Shown here: in pieces, positions 24,201 to 36,189 of the stretch | Layout of the letters: the number at the start of each line of letters is the position of its first letter | Position numbering within the stretch: position 1 is the first letter of the stretch | From: Linum tenue | Lineage: Eukaryota > Streptophyta > Magnoliopsida > Malpighiales > Linaceae | Direction: 5' to 3' | Assembly (NCBI GenBank): GCA_946122785.1 | Contig: CAMGYJ010000006.1 | Span: 37,096,066 to 37,160,065 of the forward strand | DNA: 64,000 nucleotides | Made by a program: the position numbers and the translations under genes | The notes under the pieces: generated by a model | What the model was told of the DNA's origin: nothing | Databases searched by the model: none | The model's input: the letters and a program-made list of their open reading frames with translations, nothing else

Positions 24201-25022
24201 GGAATAAATGTAGATGCCCTCTCCACATTTTGCTTCCACCAAAACCGGCAGCTAGGAATGGTCTTTGTGTGCAACCTGCGTAGGTTTGGGGTGTCCAGCA
24301 GATGGAGCTGTAAAAAAAATAACAATTAATAAATGTTAAGCGCGATTTCTAGCAATTTAAGAAATATCGACACTCAACACAAACAGCATCCTATGTGACT
24401 AAAATGATATCTAGAGAAGATTTCAAGCTGATTTCTTGGAATTTCACCAACAAGCATCGAGATTCAATACAAGTGTATCCTATGTGACTAAAATGATACC
24501 CAAATAACATTCAAAGCATATTTCTTGCATTTTAACCAACAAGTATCGCGATTCAAAACAAACAGTATTCGAGCTAAGTTAAATGATATCCAAATACGAA
24601 ATTCACTAGTTTTCATGCAATTGAACCAACAAGCATCGAAAAAGGTTAGGACTTACTGTCAAGAAGTTGCAATCTCCGAGAACCCACACGCATGGCTTGT
24701 CCTCTGCCTTGCAACATGTTTTTTTTTCTTGCTACAAGTCAACTCTATCTTAAGTTCACGTACAATATGGGTACATTAATCGTACACCCTAACGTCCTCA
24801 ACACTCCAACATATGTATGGGTAATAGTCCAGTTTGCTCCTCCGAGCAATTGCTGGCACGAGAAACGAACTAGTCGCTAGCAACAAGAATTGCTTGACAG
24901 CCATAGCAACAGGTGGTCTAGGAACTTATCCTGGAATGGCCAACTCCCGCAGCTTCTTAATTTCAACATTGCGGCTCGTGTTAGGAATCATGCTGATATC
25001 CTTGCTGAAACTGTCGAGCATT

Positions 25023-25049
25023 CCCCCCCCCCCCCCCCCCCCCCCCCCC
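25023..25049. repeat. Poly-C tract (27 C)
   Basis: The tract is followed by GCC repeats. It lies in the DUF1985-like exon of the minus-strand Ulp1 gene, where it would encode poly-glycine, so it is probably a secondary expansion that breaks the domain. Confidence 0.9.
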
Positions 25050-25329
25050 GCCGCCGCCGCCTTCCCGAAAATAAAAGTACTTGTGGAGATGTCATAAGCA
25101 ACCATCAAGTTGTCCATGAAGCCATGAAGACCTTGGGAATTTCCGGCATTCGAAGGTCCAATAGGCCCCTAAATCCGGCCTTCTCGACTTCTTGCTTGTA
25201 TGCTGCATAGTACCTAGCATCTTGTCTTTTTTCCAATAGCTTATCACCTTGAATAGGGAAAAGGTGGAGCCGCGAAATCTGAATTATGAGTCGTCTGGTC
25301 CCTCATCATCTTCTTCCTAATCGTCCTGC

Positions 25330-25985
25330 TCAACTTGTGGTGGTTTTTGAGCAGGCGGAAACTTCCTTGATCCTTCTCCTTGACGAGCTCTCTTTGCAAC
25401 CATTTTGGATCTCTTCGTCACGATAAATATCCACGATTATATATTAAGATAAATATCCATAATCCCCAGACAAATGACTTAAACGCACGAAACAATATCC
25501 ACGATAACAGAACTGATATCGACACATCAGAGGAGTGGTTTTTAGCCAATATATCTAATTATTATCGTTGTAAAGCATGAGTGTATCCAAACGCAGATAA
25601 ATGGTATTCGAAAGTGACAAATGAAACCTGTGGTGGTTGTTCATTATGCGACCGCTGTGATGATCCTTCTCCCTCATGAGCTCTCTTTGCAGCCTTGGGT
25701 CTCTTCGTCACGATTTGTTCCTGAAACACAGTTATATATTAAGATAACTATCCATAATCCCTTGAAAAATAACTAAAATGCACAAAACAATATCCACAAT
25801 AACAGAACTGATATCGACATATCAGAGGAGTAGTTTTGAGCCAATATATCCAATGATTATCGTGGTAAAGCAAGAGTGTATCCAAACGCATATAAATGAT
25901 ATCCGAAGTAAGAAATGAAACATGTGGTGGTTGTTCATCAGGCGGCTGCTGTGATGATCCTTCTCCCTCATGAGCTCTCTTTGCA
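25330..25985 (-). repeat. Exon-plus-intron tandem copies in the Ulp1 gene
   Basis: The exon encoding AKRAHEGEGSS...PP and its following intron recur with a period of about 294 bp. The word TGTGGTGGTT lies at 25,335, 25,630 and 25,923, and GAGCTCTCTTTGCA follows in each unit. Three exon copies and about two intron copies are present. Confidence 0.85.
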
Positions 25986-26293
25986 GCCTTATTCATTTTC
26001 GCCATCACGCAAAATTCCTAAAACACAGGTATGGAGTATAATTAGGTACGTACATATCCCAGAATACTATCTATAATGAACAGAATAATATCCCCATTCA
26101 CTGAACTGATATCCATGAAACCTAATTATCATAATGCACAAGATAGTATCCAAAGTTGCGTAAATCATATACGGATTCAAGGTCGAGTTGAATGGGAAAG
26201 TAATTCTCTTAATATCCAGAACAAGTATCGGGAGTGACAAAACTGATATTCATGAAATCTTAAATCAAGCAATCGACAAACAATACCCATATT

Positions 26294-26515
26294 CCCCAAA
26301 ATTGAATCCAAGAAACCCTAAACTGATAATCTTGAAATAAAATCCAGAACCCCCAAAATTGAATCCAAGATACCCTAAATCTGGTCATCTGGAAATAAAA
26401 TCCAGAACCCCCATTATCGAATCCAAGAAACCCTAAATCTAGTAACCTAGAAACAAAATCCAGAACCCCAAAATCGATCCAAGAAACCCAAAATCTACAA
26501 ATCAAGAAACGAACC
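26294..26515. repeat. 57-bp minisatellite
   Basis: Units start at 26,294, 26,351, 26,409 and 26,466, each with CCCCAAAATTGAATCCAAGA-like sequence. Nearly four copies are present, in the probable 5' intron or leader of the Ulp1 gene. Open frames through it are repeats, not a protein. Confidence 0.85.
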
Positions 26516-27060
26516 ACTGAACACCTTAATTCGAGTCGCATGAGTCATAAATCTAGTAATCTCCACAAAAAAAATTCATGCAATCCTAACTGATTATCTA
26601 CAAACAAAATCAACAAATAAGGAGAGGGGAAGACGCCAACCTAAACCACATCGTCCTCCTTGCAATCGAAAGACGTTTTCTACCTCACACTACCGGCGGA
26701 GGCGTCTTCCTTCTTGGTTGGCGACATCGTCGTCTTCTTTCGTCAAGGACGGCGAAAACCTTCCAAAACTTCCTCCTCATCGGGATAGCCTCAAAGTCGT
26801 CGTCGTCGTGGTCTCAACAAGCCGGCGCCGACTTTGCAGCCGTCGTTGCCTTCCTCGTAGCCGTCGGTCGGAGATTTTTGTGGTGGTTTTCGGGAGAAGA
26901 AGAAACGGAAAGGGAGATTAACGAAAAGTTTTTGGAGAGAGTGGGGAAAATGGAAATCGCGGGTTGAGGGAGAGAGAATAGGGTTTGAGGTTTGAAATTT
27001 TTGGGTTTTTTATTTCAATTGTGGGCCCGCTTTTCCCATCCAAAAGAGGCTCGGCTTGGG

Positions 27061-28220
27061 CCTACCGAGCTGGCTATCTCTACCCCCTCACATGATGACG
27101 CCGATTAGCCCTGTCCCTCCGATCGTAGCTCGCCAACGTGGCCTGCCATCCAACCCTGTTAGTGTCTACTAAAAACTTAACCAGTTAGCAGAATAGTTAT
27201 ATTGCACTAAAAGTACATACGATTCATATTACATCAAGAAAGTAGCCAAATTTCAACATACACATGCACAACAATCATCCAAGAAGTTAATGTAAATCGT
27301 ACATAGGATTAGATAAAATTCAAATTATTTCTTTTTTCTGTATGTTATGTATTTGTGTATTGTCTATTATGCAAAGTATAATTAAGAAAAACATAAATGA
27401 TATAAATATGTTGCATGTCCCATCCTGAAATAATTGCTAAAGTTGTTGATGTGGCTGTGAAGTTCATATATGAAATAACTCACTTGTTTTTGGGTTGGAG
27501 ATGGTTTGTGTACCAACAGGGTCAGACACTAATTTTAATAAAATACCCTTGCCAAACCGTTAACCACAAAAAGAATTGTAAAGGTTTGGGAAAATAGCGA
27601 AAAAGTCTTCATAAATGTCCTTAACAAATTCCTTAAAACGGAAATCATGATTCATCGAAACTTGCACAAGAAAAAATCATATATATCATTAATAAAAGCA
27701 CATAAAGTCTCAAATCCTACTAAGCACTTAGAATTAAATTCTTCATTATGGAAGTCCATTTGTACCTTGAATCTCATCATGCCTTATCATTTGCGTAAGT
27801 GTATTGCCCATGATCCTACAATTTTCTGAGTGCGTGTTTGGGGTCAGTCCTAAGTCCTAGGTTCATTTTACTTAAGAATAAAGAATCTCAAGCACATGCT
27901 TATGCAATGTTAGTGTATTATAAATGCTTAGCTTACTTGGAAAGAGTTTCTTAAAAGTGGCCCCGATCTCAACTTAACGAGCACACTATCAAAGTCACCA
28001 ACTTACGTATTCCTAACCTCCTTACATTCTTGGAGTGGGCATCCATACCCTTCTTACAACCAAGGAGTGGTGGTCGTAACCTCCTTGCAATCCATGAGTG
28101 GGGATCCGTACATAAACTACTCCCTCACTATGGGGAGTGAGGTGACCATGCGTTGCTAGCTAATTGAAGGTTAAAATATGATCATACTTACTTATAAATT
28201 GATTTAAACATACTTGCTGA
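27061..28220. other. Intergenic sequence, no gene seen
   Basis: AT-rich DNA with no recognisable coding region. Near 28,015-28,110 a short word around 'aacctccttacattcttggag' recurs imperfectly two or three times. Confidence 0.4.
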
Positions 28221-28223
28221 ACT

Positions 28224-28790
28224 GTTCCTCCAACTAACGCTATAAGTAGCCTACTATCGCAATTAGAGAAACAACCTAGCAATTACAGCCAAAAGCCAGG
28301 AACGAGTGATCTAAAGCTGCTATTATAAGCAGCATCATTCTCCAAACTACAACAAAAACAACAGCTCAATCATAGCTAAACAATACAAGCAATAGCAGAA
28401 ACATAATTCAGCAGCAATTACAGGTTGTGTACTTCGTTCTAAGCTTCCTTTGCATGACATATAAGAAGCAACTATTCCTACCAACACTAATAAGCCTACT
28501 ACGAGAGAAACAACCTCATAGTTCCAGCCAAAAGCCACACATCGAATGTTCTAAATCTTGTTTCATAAGCACCAACTCTCGATTAAAGAGTGTTCTAAAT
28601 CAACTAATCCTACCAACGCTAAGCATACTATTGTTTGAAGAGAGAATTAACCTAACAATTACAGTTCAAAATCAAGGAATTGAGTGTTATAAAGTTGCTT
28701 TCATAAAAACATCACTCTCCAAACAACAACAAAAACAGCAACGCAATCATAGAGAAAACCATAAAGGGAGCAACATAAACAGAATTCAAC
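28224..28790. repeat. Diverged tandem repeats of about 130-250 bp
   Basis: Three imperfect units begin near 28,224, 28,472 and 28,605 with TTCCTACCAACGCTAA-like sequence. They continue with AGAAACAACCTA, ATTACAGCCAAAAGCCA and, in units one and three, CTCCAAACTACAACAAAAAC. The sequence is non-coding. Such arrays occur in untranslated parts of large LTR elements, but no element is identified here. Confidence 0.65.
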
Positions 28791-28799
28791 AGCAAATGA

Positions 28800-29830
28800 T
28801 GATTCATATGGCAAGGATTCAGGTGGCAGATGGTGCTTGTAGTTGAGTTAAAGAGGAAGTGGTACCAGTTATAATGTCCCCAATAGTGATATAAGTAGCA
28901 AGAGTTTGAACGTACACTATTGCAGCTTGGTTACGGCTCACGTGTCACGTGTACCTTAAGAAATGCATATCATGAGATGATTAGTATCAAAAGCCTTTGC
29001 GAGTATAATTTCTAACTCAAAACTTCATAAAAAGGTGAATCAATGATGTTGAAAGAATTTTCCAAGTACAATCTCTAGTGGCAAAGTTCTCAATTACGAG
29101 TACATAATTCTACTCAAACTTAACAAAAGAAGCAGTCCCAAAAGAAGATAATTAAGTGAAGTGCAAAGAAAATAGACAAGGGCGACAAAGATTAGTTCCA
29201 TTCAAGTAAAGCTCCAAAGTCAAGCACAAATTGTCATTTGCAATTCAAGGTAACAAGGAATGTGAGGAGATCTATCTAATCCCAACCGTTTCACAAGGAA
29301 CATTAGCCTATCAATATCAAGCAAACTCAAAATTATTGAAGAAAAGAAAGCACAATTTATTTTTGCAAGCTGCAAAAAACAATTGGAAAACAATCAAAAA
29401 AAGCAAAGGCTTCCCTAGTAGAGAAGTGAAAATGAGTATGTACCTTGAATCAAGTTACTAAACCTTGACTTATCATCATGAACCTAAGCATCCCGATTCA
29501 ACTGCTAGATGCCAATCACTGACACCCATAAAACCTACATAATGCATAGATTAATAGCAGGAACATACACTATCAGCTTCAACCATGTTCTATTTCGATC
29601 AAAGTCAGTTCAATAAACATACCTTAAGTGTGAGGATGAGAAGATCAGTAGCAGTGGGGAGAGTTTGACAAAACTAACAGCCTTTATACATTAACTTCGT
29701 GCACTCATTCACTCTATATGGTTATCCTTCTACTTCTTCACACCGTACTTCAACTTCACCATCAATCTTAAATTACAGGTTCACCAACTTAGAATAGAAA
29801 AGCAAGACAACACATAAACTTTAGAAGAGA
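28800..29830. other. Non-coding DNA before the gypsy compound
   Basis: No recognisable gene. An open frame at 29,231-29,461 is lysine-rich and AT-driven. Gypsy protease sequence starts near 29,836. Confidence 0.4.
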
Positions 29831-29835
29831 TGATT

Positions 29836-30520
29836 CTCTCGGGGCGAGGCTTGTAATCTTAATCTCCATGAGTTGGCCCTCTTGGTTGGCCAACTTCGCT
29901 TTGGCCTTCTCCCTCTTTCGGGCCAAAGCTTCCTTCATCCTTTGCCTCCAAGCATTCATCCTCTTCTCCTTGGGCATTGAACCCTCCTTGACTTCCTGCT
30001 CAACATCACCAAACACAACAAAGCAATGGTGGGGTTTGCCTTTAGAGGCTCTCCTCCACTCATATCATTTGAAACCAACTCCTTCACTTCCTCACTCTTA
30101 GCCTTAGGGTCAATCTCAAGCTTGATTCTCTCCTTACCAATCCATCCCTCAGAATTAAGGTCCCCTCATTAACGTCTATCAATGCCTGGCGGTGGCGAGG
30201 AATGGGCGACCGGGTATAAGGGGCATATCTGAGTCCTCGCTTATATTGAGAATCATGAAATCAGTCAGATAGAAAAACTCGCCCACTCGCACCAACATGT
30301 CCTCCACAGTACCTCTCGAGCTAATGACCGAACGGTCGGCTAAGGCGATGTTAAGCTTAGTGGTCTTAAGTTCACCTACTTCTAAATTTTGAAAATCTTG
30401 TAGGGCATCACATTAACACTAGCTCCTAGGTCCGCCAAGGCATCGTCTATATGATGGTTACCAATATCAAGAGGGATAGTGAAGCTACATGGGTCGGACC
30501 GCTTTTTGGGCAAATGGTTG
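29836..30520 (-). pseudogene. Gypsy retropepsin fragment (copy C)
   Basis: The minus strand is nearly the same as the protease of copy D (38,961-39,560). It keeps the late KERMNAWRQRMKEALARKREK block and pieces of the retropepsin fold upstream, in broken frames. Sequence identity drops away at about 29,836, where unrelated DNA begins, so the copy is truncated after the protease. Confidence 0.7.
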
Positions 30521-32500
30521 AGGAGGTATGCCGAACAATCCTCGCCAAGAGTCACGTTGGCGAGGCCTTAAAGCTTTGGTTCATGGCGAGGAATCCAATG
30601 AGGTACTTGGCATATCTTGGCATTTGAGCCATGGCTTCAAGGAAAGGGATATTGAGGTGGAGGTTGCCGAGCATTTCCATGAAACCTTCACACTCGTTCT
30701 CCAACCTCTCCTTGTACATCCTCGTGGAGTAAAGAAGAGGCGGCGTGTATCCACTCACCGGCGATGCCTTCTTTTCCTCCTTCCTCTCTCTCCTGGAGGG
30801 CTTCTTCTCTCCATCATTTGGATTGGTATCTTCCTTCTCAATATCTTCTTACGTGGCGACTTCTGAATTCACCTTCACACTCCTCACTTGAATTGCATTC
30901 ACCCCGGCATGATCCTTGGGGTTCGCCATGGTTTGGGAAGGTAGGGCTCCCTTCGGTCTCTCAGTAAGGATGCCGGCAAGGTTGCCGATATGCACATCCA
31001 AACTTTGGAGGCTCGCTTGGTGGATTCAGAGTCCCGCATCAACCGAGGTAAACTTGGTGGTCACCACATCCATAAATTGCTCTATCTTATCGAACTTTTG
31101 GGAACTTGTGCTCACAAAGGTGTTCACTGGGTCTTCAAGCTTAGATAGCTTGTAGGGTTGTTGTTGTTTCAAAAACCCTAGGCCACCTTGTTTATTGGTA
31201 CTGTTGTTGGAAGCTTGAGCCTTGGACTTGAGGCCTTTGTTGGATGAAGGTCGACCGAGGTTGGTAGTTTCCCGTGGGGCCTCGAAAACCCGGGGGCCTC
31301 GGATTATTCGGTGATGACCAAACAAAATTGGGGTGGTTCCTCCATCCGGGGTTATAAGTATTACTATACGGGCAGTTAGCCCTAACATTTGCCACTAATT
31401 TGACTTGTTCCTCCGGAGCGGTTGCCTCCCTCATTTTCTGATACTCCGCCATCTCATGGCTAGTGCTCGAACACCAGTCACATGACATCACCAGCATTTT
31501 CCCTTGCCCCTATCATTGCTTCTCCTTCCACTTCTAGTCAATCCCTAGTCGTACCCCCTGAGGGCCATTTCTTCAAGTATCTCGATTACTTGGGGCGGAG
31601 CCATATTATCAATTTCCCTTGACACAAGGAGTCAATGAGAATTTTGTCTTCTTGCATTAGGCCTCCGTAGAAGGTTTCAATCCGAAACAGTTCTTCAAAC
31701 CCGTGGTGAGGTCACTGAAGAAAGTAACCAGAGTACCTCACCCAAGCGTCCCTCAAGGTCTCGTTCTCTTCTTGCTCGAAATGGGTAATCTTCTTTCTCC
31801 ACTCCATCGTCTTCGAAGGTGGGCAGTAGCGAGTCATAAACTTGTTGAGGAGGTCGTCCCATGAGGTGATTGACCGAGGTGGGCGATTTTTTAGCCACCT
31901 AAGTGCTTTCCCCGAAAGTGAATAGGGGAAAAGCCTTAGTTGCAAAGCTTCGGCCGACATACCATTGATTTTCAAGCTCCCTGCGAGCACCAAGAATCTC
32001 TGCAAGTGCTCTCTTGGTGACTCGCTGTCAAGGCCGTGGAAAAAAAGCATTGCTCTGTATCATAGACACTAGAGCCGGCTTGATCTCGAAATCGTTTACT
32101 GTCACTAGAGGATGTAGGATTGGCGATTGAATGTCCGCCGGTCGTGGGGCCATATAGTACCCCATTGTCCTTGGGGCTTCCTCTTTCTCTGCCGCATCGT
32201 TTAGCTGATGAGCTTGGGCGACTCCATCTTGTCTTTAGTTCCCCGCCATTTCTACTCCAACAACGGGTTCAACTTCCACTTCTTCAACTCTTTCTCCACT
32301 AACACCGAGACTCAATTGTTGTCCCCTTCCTTCTCTCCTTCTCCTTGCCTCCACTAGCTTTCTCTCCCTTGCTAAGAGCCGGAGAGTTCGGTTTATGTCC
32401 TCATCAAGTGGTAGCAAAGGTGTCGGGTTACTCCAGGTCATGCACCACCTACACACAATCGGAAAACACACCAAGTCTAGCACAAGCAAAGCACACACAC
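30520..32500 (-). pseudogene. Athila-like gag (copy C), frameshifted
   Basis: On the minus strand the N-terminus (about 32,450; LARERKLVEARRRREGRG) leads to the retrotransposon gag domain (LFPYSLSGKALRWL, then FMTRYCPPSKT, at 31.7-32.0 kb). Next is a single zinc-knuckle-like CDWCSSTSHEMAE with the family-typical YSNTYNPGWRNHPNF. Last comes a leucine/glutamine coiled-coil tail (KLSKLEDPVNTF). At least three frame changes break it. Gag would form the element's capsid in the cytoplasm. It leads into the protease fragment and is preceded by a degenerate primer-binding site and the LTR at 32,590-34,118. Confidence 0.8.
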
Positions 32501-32564
32501 TTTCAAAACTAGAAATTAAAAGCTAGATTAAAACCAAACAACTTTTTCAAGATAACAAACCGTT

Positions 32565-32583
32565 GTCCACGACAACGGCGTCA
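32565..32583 (-). other. Degenerate gypsy primer-binding site (copy C)
   Basis: The minus strand reads TGACGCCGTTGTCGTGGAC, a mutated form of TGGCGCCGTTGCCGGGGAC seen in G1 and B, just inside the LTR. Confidence 0.75.
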
Positions 32584-32589
32584 AAAACT

Positions 32590-34118
32590 TGACTCATCCC
32601 GAATACCACAATAATTTCCCGACTAAGGTCCAAGTATAAACCTTAGTCGGGTGCAGTACAGGATAAGTATGTTTAAATATCGACCCGGGTCGGTCCGTCT
32701 ACCCCTACTTCAGTCATTCGAATCATTATCTAGCAACAAGGTTTTGGTTGAGAAGTTTTCTAATTAAAATAAAGCAAGACAAAAGTGAATGGTTTTGACA
32801 GCTCTTTTATGAGAAGGATCACTCGGGTGTCGCTTCCCTCTAACTACTACCATGGTATGTCAACCGAAATGATTGCTATGGGCAAGGTGATCGCTAACCG
32901 CTAGAGGACGCAAATGTGGTCGTAGACCACACTCATGGTTGCTAAACCGAGGCATGCATTATAGGATGTCACTAGGCCCTCTCAGTTTAGGTAATCAATG
33001 GTTGACTTACTCCCTCACTCAACCCAAAGGTTGGACGACTTAATCGCGCTTAACCAAATTGCTTAATCCAATATTGAGGTTTGTTCTAAATTAACCTAGT
33101 TAGGAGACTTAAAAAGCCCTAGGAATACAAACTCAATTGAGTCTCCCTTGGAAGGGGGGTTTTCCTCTCTAATCTAGGTTAAGTGACTATTTAGATTGCT
33201 AAGCAACAACATGCACAACCCTTAGATTGCTAAGCACAAACACGCACAATCCTTAGATTGCTAAGTACACATATGCACAATCCTTAGGTTGCTAAGCACA
33301 AACATGCACAATTAACATGAATAATACCTCAATCATTGAATTAAATAAAACCCATAAACAAACATTCAATTCACATAAAGAAAACTACATGGTAGCTAGT
33401 TACGGTTTCACAACACCCAAGTGAAAAAGAAATCTACTCTATGCAAGAAATGGGAGAAACACAAGGGGAAGAGGTAGAAACCATCATGAAGGAGGTTTCT
33501 AATCTTCTTGGCACTTGTGCTGAACTTCTCTTGGGGAGAATCTTCCCAAATCCACTATAGGAGCAAAACCCTATCCTCCTTCTCCTTTGGTTTGTCTTTC
33601 TCTCTCTAAAATCTGAAGAAGGCTTTCTCACTCAAATGGGCTCTCCCCTCTCTCTTCCTTTCAGCTCATCTTTTAAACAGGGAACAAGCTCAGTTCACGG
33701 CCGTAAGCTCTGAAACGCGTCTATGAACTCAAGGCTGGTGCCAAAACGCACCGCTTCGCTTGCACGTGTTCACGGTCCACAGCTCTTGTTCACGGTCTTA
33801 GTGACTGTGAACTCAATTAGCGTTAGTAACTTGAGTTTTGGCCCCGGACGCCTCAAATTTCACGAGCAACGGCTCTTCTTCACGGCCATACAAGACTGTG
33901 AACATCCAAGGGAAACCGTGAACTCGCCATTTTTTACCTCTTCTCCCGGTTTTCGCTCCTTTTCATCCAACTTTCGACTCCGAGGCTGGTTTCACCGGTT
34001 AAATCCTGAAACACGCTAAAACACGACAAACCTAGCTTAAAACCACCCTTATAGGAGCGAAAATGCCACAAACGCCTAAGGAAACGGGGGCAAAACATGT
34101 ACAATTAGGCCCGAATCA
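32590..34118 (-). repeat. Gypsy LTR between copies C and D
   Basis: On the minus strand it begins TGATTCGGGCCTAATTGTAC at 34,118 and ends TGAGTCA at 32,590. The U3 half holds the 'gttcacggcc...accgtgaac' palindromes (33,680-33,930) and a TATA-like TTTAAAAG. It is flanked by a polypurine tract (TATGGGGGAC, about 34,119-34,128) on its upstream side and a primer-binding site on its downstream side. The same LTR therefore serves as 3' LTR of one copy (D) and 5' LTR of the next (C). Confidence 0.85.
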
Positions 34119-36039
34119 GTCCCCCATACTTAGACGTTTGCTTGTCCCCAAGCAAACCATTTCACACAAGGTAATATTTCAACCTACACAAATACTTTGG
34201 GGACAACTCAAAGGGCACAAAGTGGGGATTCTCAATGGCTAGTGGCAATTAACACATGGATCGTTGCAAGCAATACCGACATCCACCACAAACGACATTC
34301 GAAGCCACCAAAAAAGGGCAAACGAAAAGTTCTCACCTTGTTCATGGATCAATGCAAGTCTCAATGAAACCACTTATCAACCACAATTAACCATGTAGAG
34401 AATTCAAGTCCGAGGAACAAATGAAAAGGCAACAAAGGTCCTCATCGGGGTATGATATGGCATGCAAAACAAGAATGAATCACTCACTCTTAATACTAGT
34501 AGGGTCGGGACCTTTTTGGTGTGAAAGATGTGCACAATCATAAACACTCGGCCCTATCGTCTAAATACCACGGCGGTAACCTCTAAATGCTAGAGTTCTC
34601 GGGATGGTTGTCACCACTAGCTTGCCCGGAGGTCTTGGACACGGGTTCAAATGACTGGCAATTGTCTTGGACATGGGGAAAAGGCTTTTTGGGTGGTGGC
34701 AATCATGACGTGAGGTTCTATATCTTCAACCTAGACCCAAAGGTTATGTGGTTCAAACTAAAACCCTTCTCCTCAACTAAAGGCCACTAGCATCAGCCAA
34801 AAACCTTATCTCTCCCTTCCAAACTATCACCCATCGTGAACTACATTGAAGCACTCTTCCTCGGTCTACTCTTGCTAGCACATTAAGGTTTGGTAGTGAA
34901 GGAATTCTAAAACAATGTGGGGGTTTCAATGGCTTGAGTTCCAAGAAACCCCTCCTAGAGCATGCACTTTGTTTTTTCGTGACACTCTCTACTTTATTTA
35001 TCCCATTTTATTACCTCTTTTTCGTTTATCATTACTTTTCTTTCTTTCTTTTTATTTTCTTTTTGAGGGGGGTCCTAGAGTGTAAAAACACTTGCCACCT
35101 ATGCAATTAACGACCAATGCTCTGTTTTTTGAAGAACTCACTCCAACACTACACTTCATTTTTCATTCCTAGCAAGAACCGCACACAAACCTCCTATGTA
35201 GAACCTCTATAGAACTCAAAAGTGAGAGCTCCGGGACACAAGGACGACTCATGTTTAGGCACGAAGAAAGGATTGGGGGTCGTTCTATCAACACCATTAA
35301 GCTCACAAGCACGAAGCTCCTAACTTATGAACGACCCTCGAAGTCACAAGGCTCAAAGGGGTTGACTAGTGGATAACACATTTCGGGACAATCAACATTT
35401 GGGCTTGGACTAATCCTATGCCTCCATCATACTCACTAGTGACAACTGTGATGTTACTTGCCATGGTAAGAGGGATCTAAGCACACAAGAAGAAAACGAT
35501 CGGCTCAAAGCTCACATGGCTACCTAGTCACCCAACCATCTATTCCAATCACAAGCACAATGCATGGCAATTGTAATCAACAAGTAATCGAGTTAAGACA
35601 TCTATTCATTTATGCACACATGAGACCTAAACTTTTTCCCTATCCTAATGGATCTCTCAGTCATCATCATAGGATATAGTCGATCACATGCAACAATTCA
35701 AGATCAATGCCAATAAACACGAGAATTTCCCACACACCGACCACTTTGATCGTGCAAACATTGCTTGGAACCCTCAAATTTTTGAAATTTGGGCATACAA
35801 AAGGCTCCAAGCATCAATCACACTCACACAAGCATAATAGTAAACTACCCCCCTTAAACTCGATATTGCCCTCAATGGCGCAAGAAAGGGGTAGAAAGAT
35901 GTTACCGCTTAGGCTTGGTGAGTGAAAGTTGGAATCGAATCCGGGGTAGGATATTTTGAGCTTCAAGGAGAGACAAAAAAACACACACACAAACACAATA
36001 CGACTCGCTCGATGCGAGGTTATTACACAACACAATATG

Positions 36040-36074
<35 letters not shown>

Positions 36075-36180
36075 TTATGGTCACACACACACAAAAGATA
36101 GAAAAATAACAAAAACAACAAGTTCAGGGTTACAAGTGGAGAAGTAAGCCAAAAGAAATCGGCTATGCCACGTATCTCAC
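34119..36180 (-). other. Gypsy 3' untranslated region with polypurine tract (copy D)
   Basis: About 2 kb without coding potential lies between the late ORF and the LTR. Its counterpart, in opposite orientation, is 45,330-47,074 in element B: both have the 'aaatttgagggctccaagca' type block and similar downstream words. A (TAG)11 run stands at 36,041-36,073. Confidence 0.7.
36041..36073. repeat. (TAG)11 microsatellite
   Basis: Eleven uninterrupted TAG units lie in the gypsy untranslated region, followed by a short (CA)n run. Confidence 0.95.
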
Positions 36181-36189
36181 TCGTCGGCT

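Larger units (their letters stand above)
21240..26729 (-). pseudogene. DUF1985-like/Ulp1 (C48) peptidase gene, inactivated
   Basis: A multi-exon gene is seen on the minus strand. Possible first exons lie at 26,729 (MSPTKKEDAS) and 26,008 (MAKMNKAAKRAHEGEG). A region at 25.2-24.8 kb with AGFRGLLDLRMPEIP and VAYDIS resembles DUF1985. An acidic stretch lies at 23.35-22.58 kb (Val-Glu-Thr rich). Short exons follow (VIDAYYHFLND near 22,330; RVDWIIFD near 22,120, each with a GTAAGTG donor), and a last exon from about 21,684 has LHYWVYADDL, LLDS and FMEHWAG. This is the Ulp1 catalytic layout. At the expected NDCGVF catalytic cysteine the codon is TGA (21,437-21,439), and a further TAA lies seven codons upstream. 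The intact protein would be a SUMO/ubiquitin-like cysteine protease. The copy is dead. Confidence 0.72.
15340..27060. mobile_element. FRS/Ulp1-type MULE (Kaonashi-like), split by a gypsy element
   Basis: A FAR1/FRS-like transposase on the plus strand (15.6-18.4 kb) and a DUF1985-like plus Ulp1 peptidase gene on the minus strand (26.7-21.2 kb) face each other. This pairing is known from plant Ulp1-carrying MULEs (KI-MULE/Kaonashi). Introns of both genes are built from the same GGATATT-rich repeat, read in the direction of each gene, which ties the halves into one element. The gypsy fragment at 18,396-21,227 separates them. I could not find long TIRs or a 9-bp target duplication; some members of this group lack long TIRs. 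The ends given are approximate. Confidence 0.6.

Noticed and set aside
26260..26541. 93-codon Trp/Phe-rich open frame on the minus strand
   Set aside because: It is the translation of a 57-bp minisatellite, repeating the same peptide unit, with no gene context.
29231..29461. 76-codon lysine-rich frame
   Set aside because: AT-rich composition and no family match; no promoter or splice signals.
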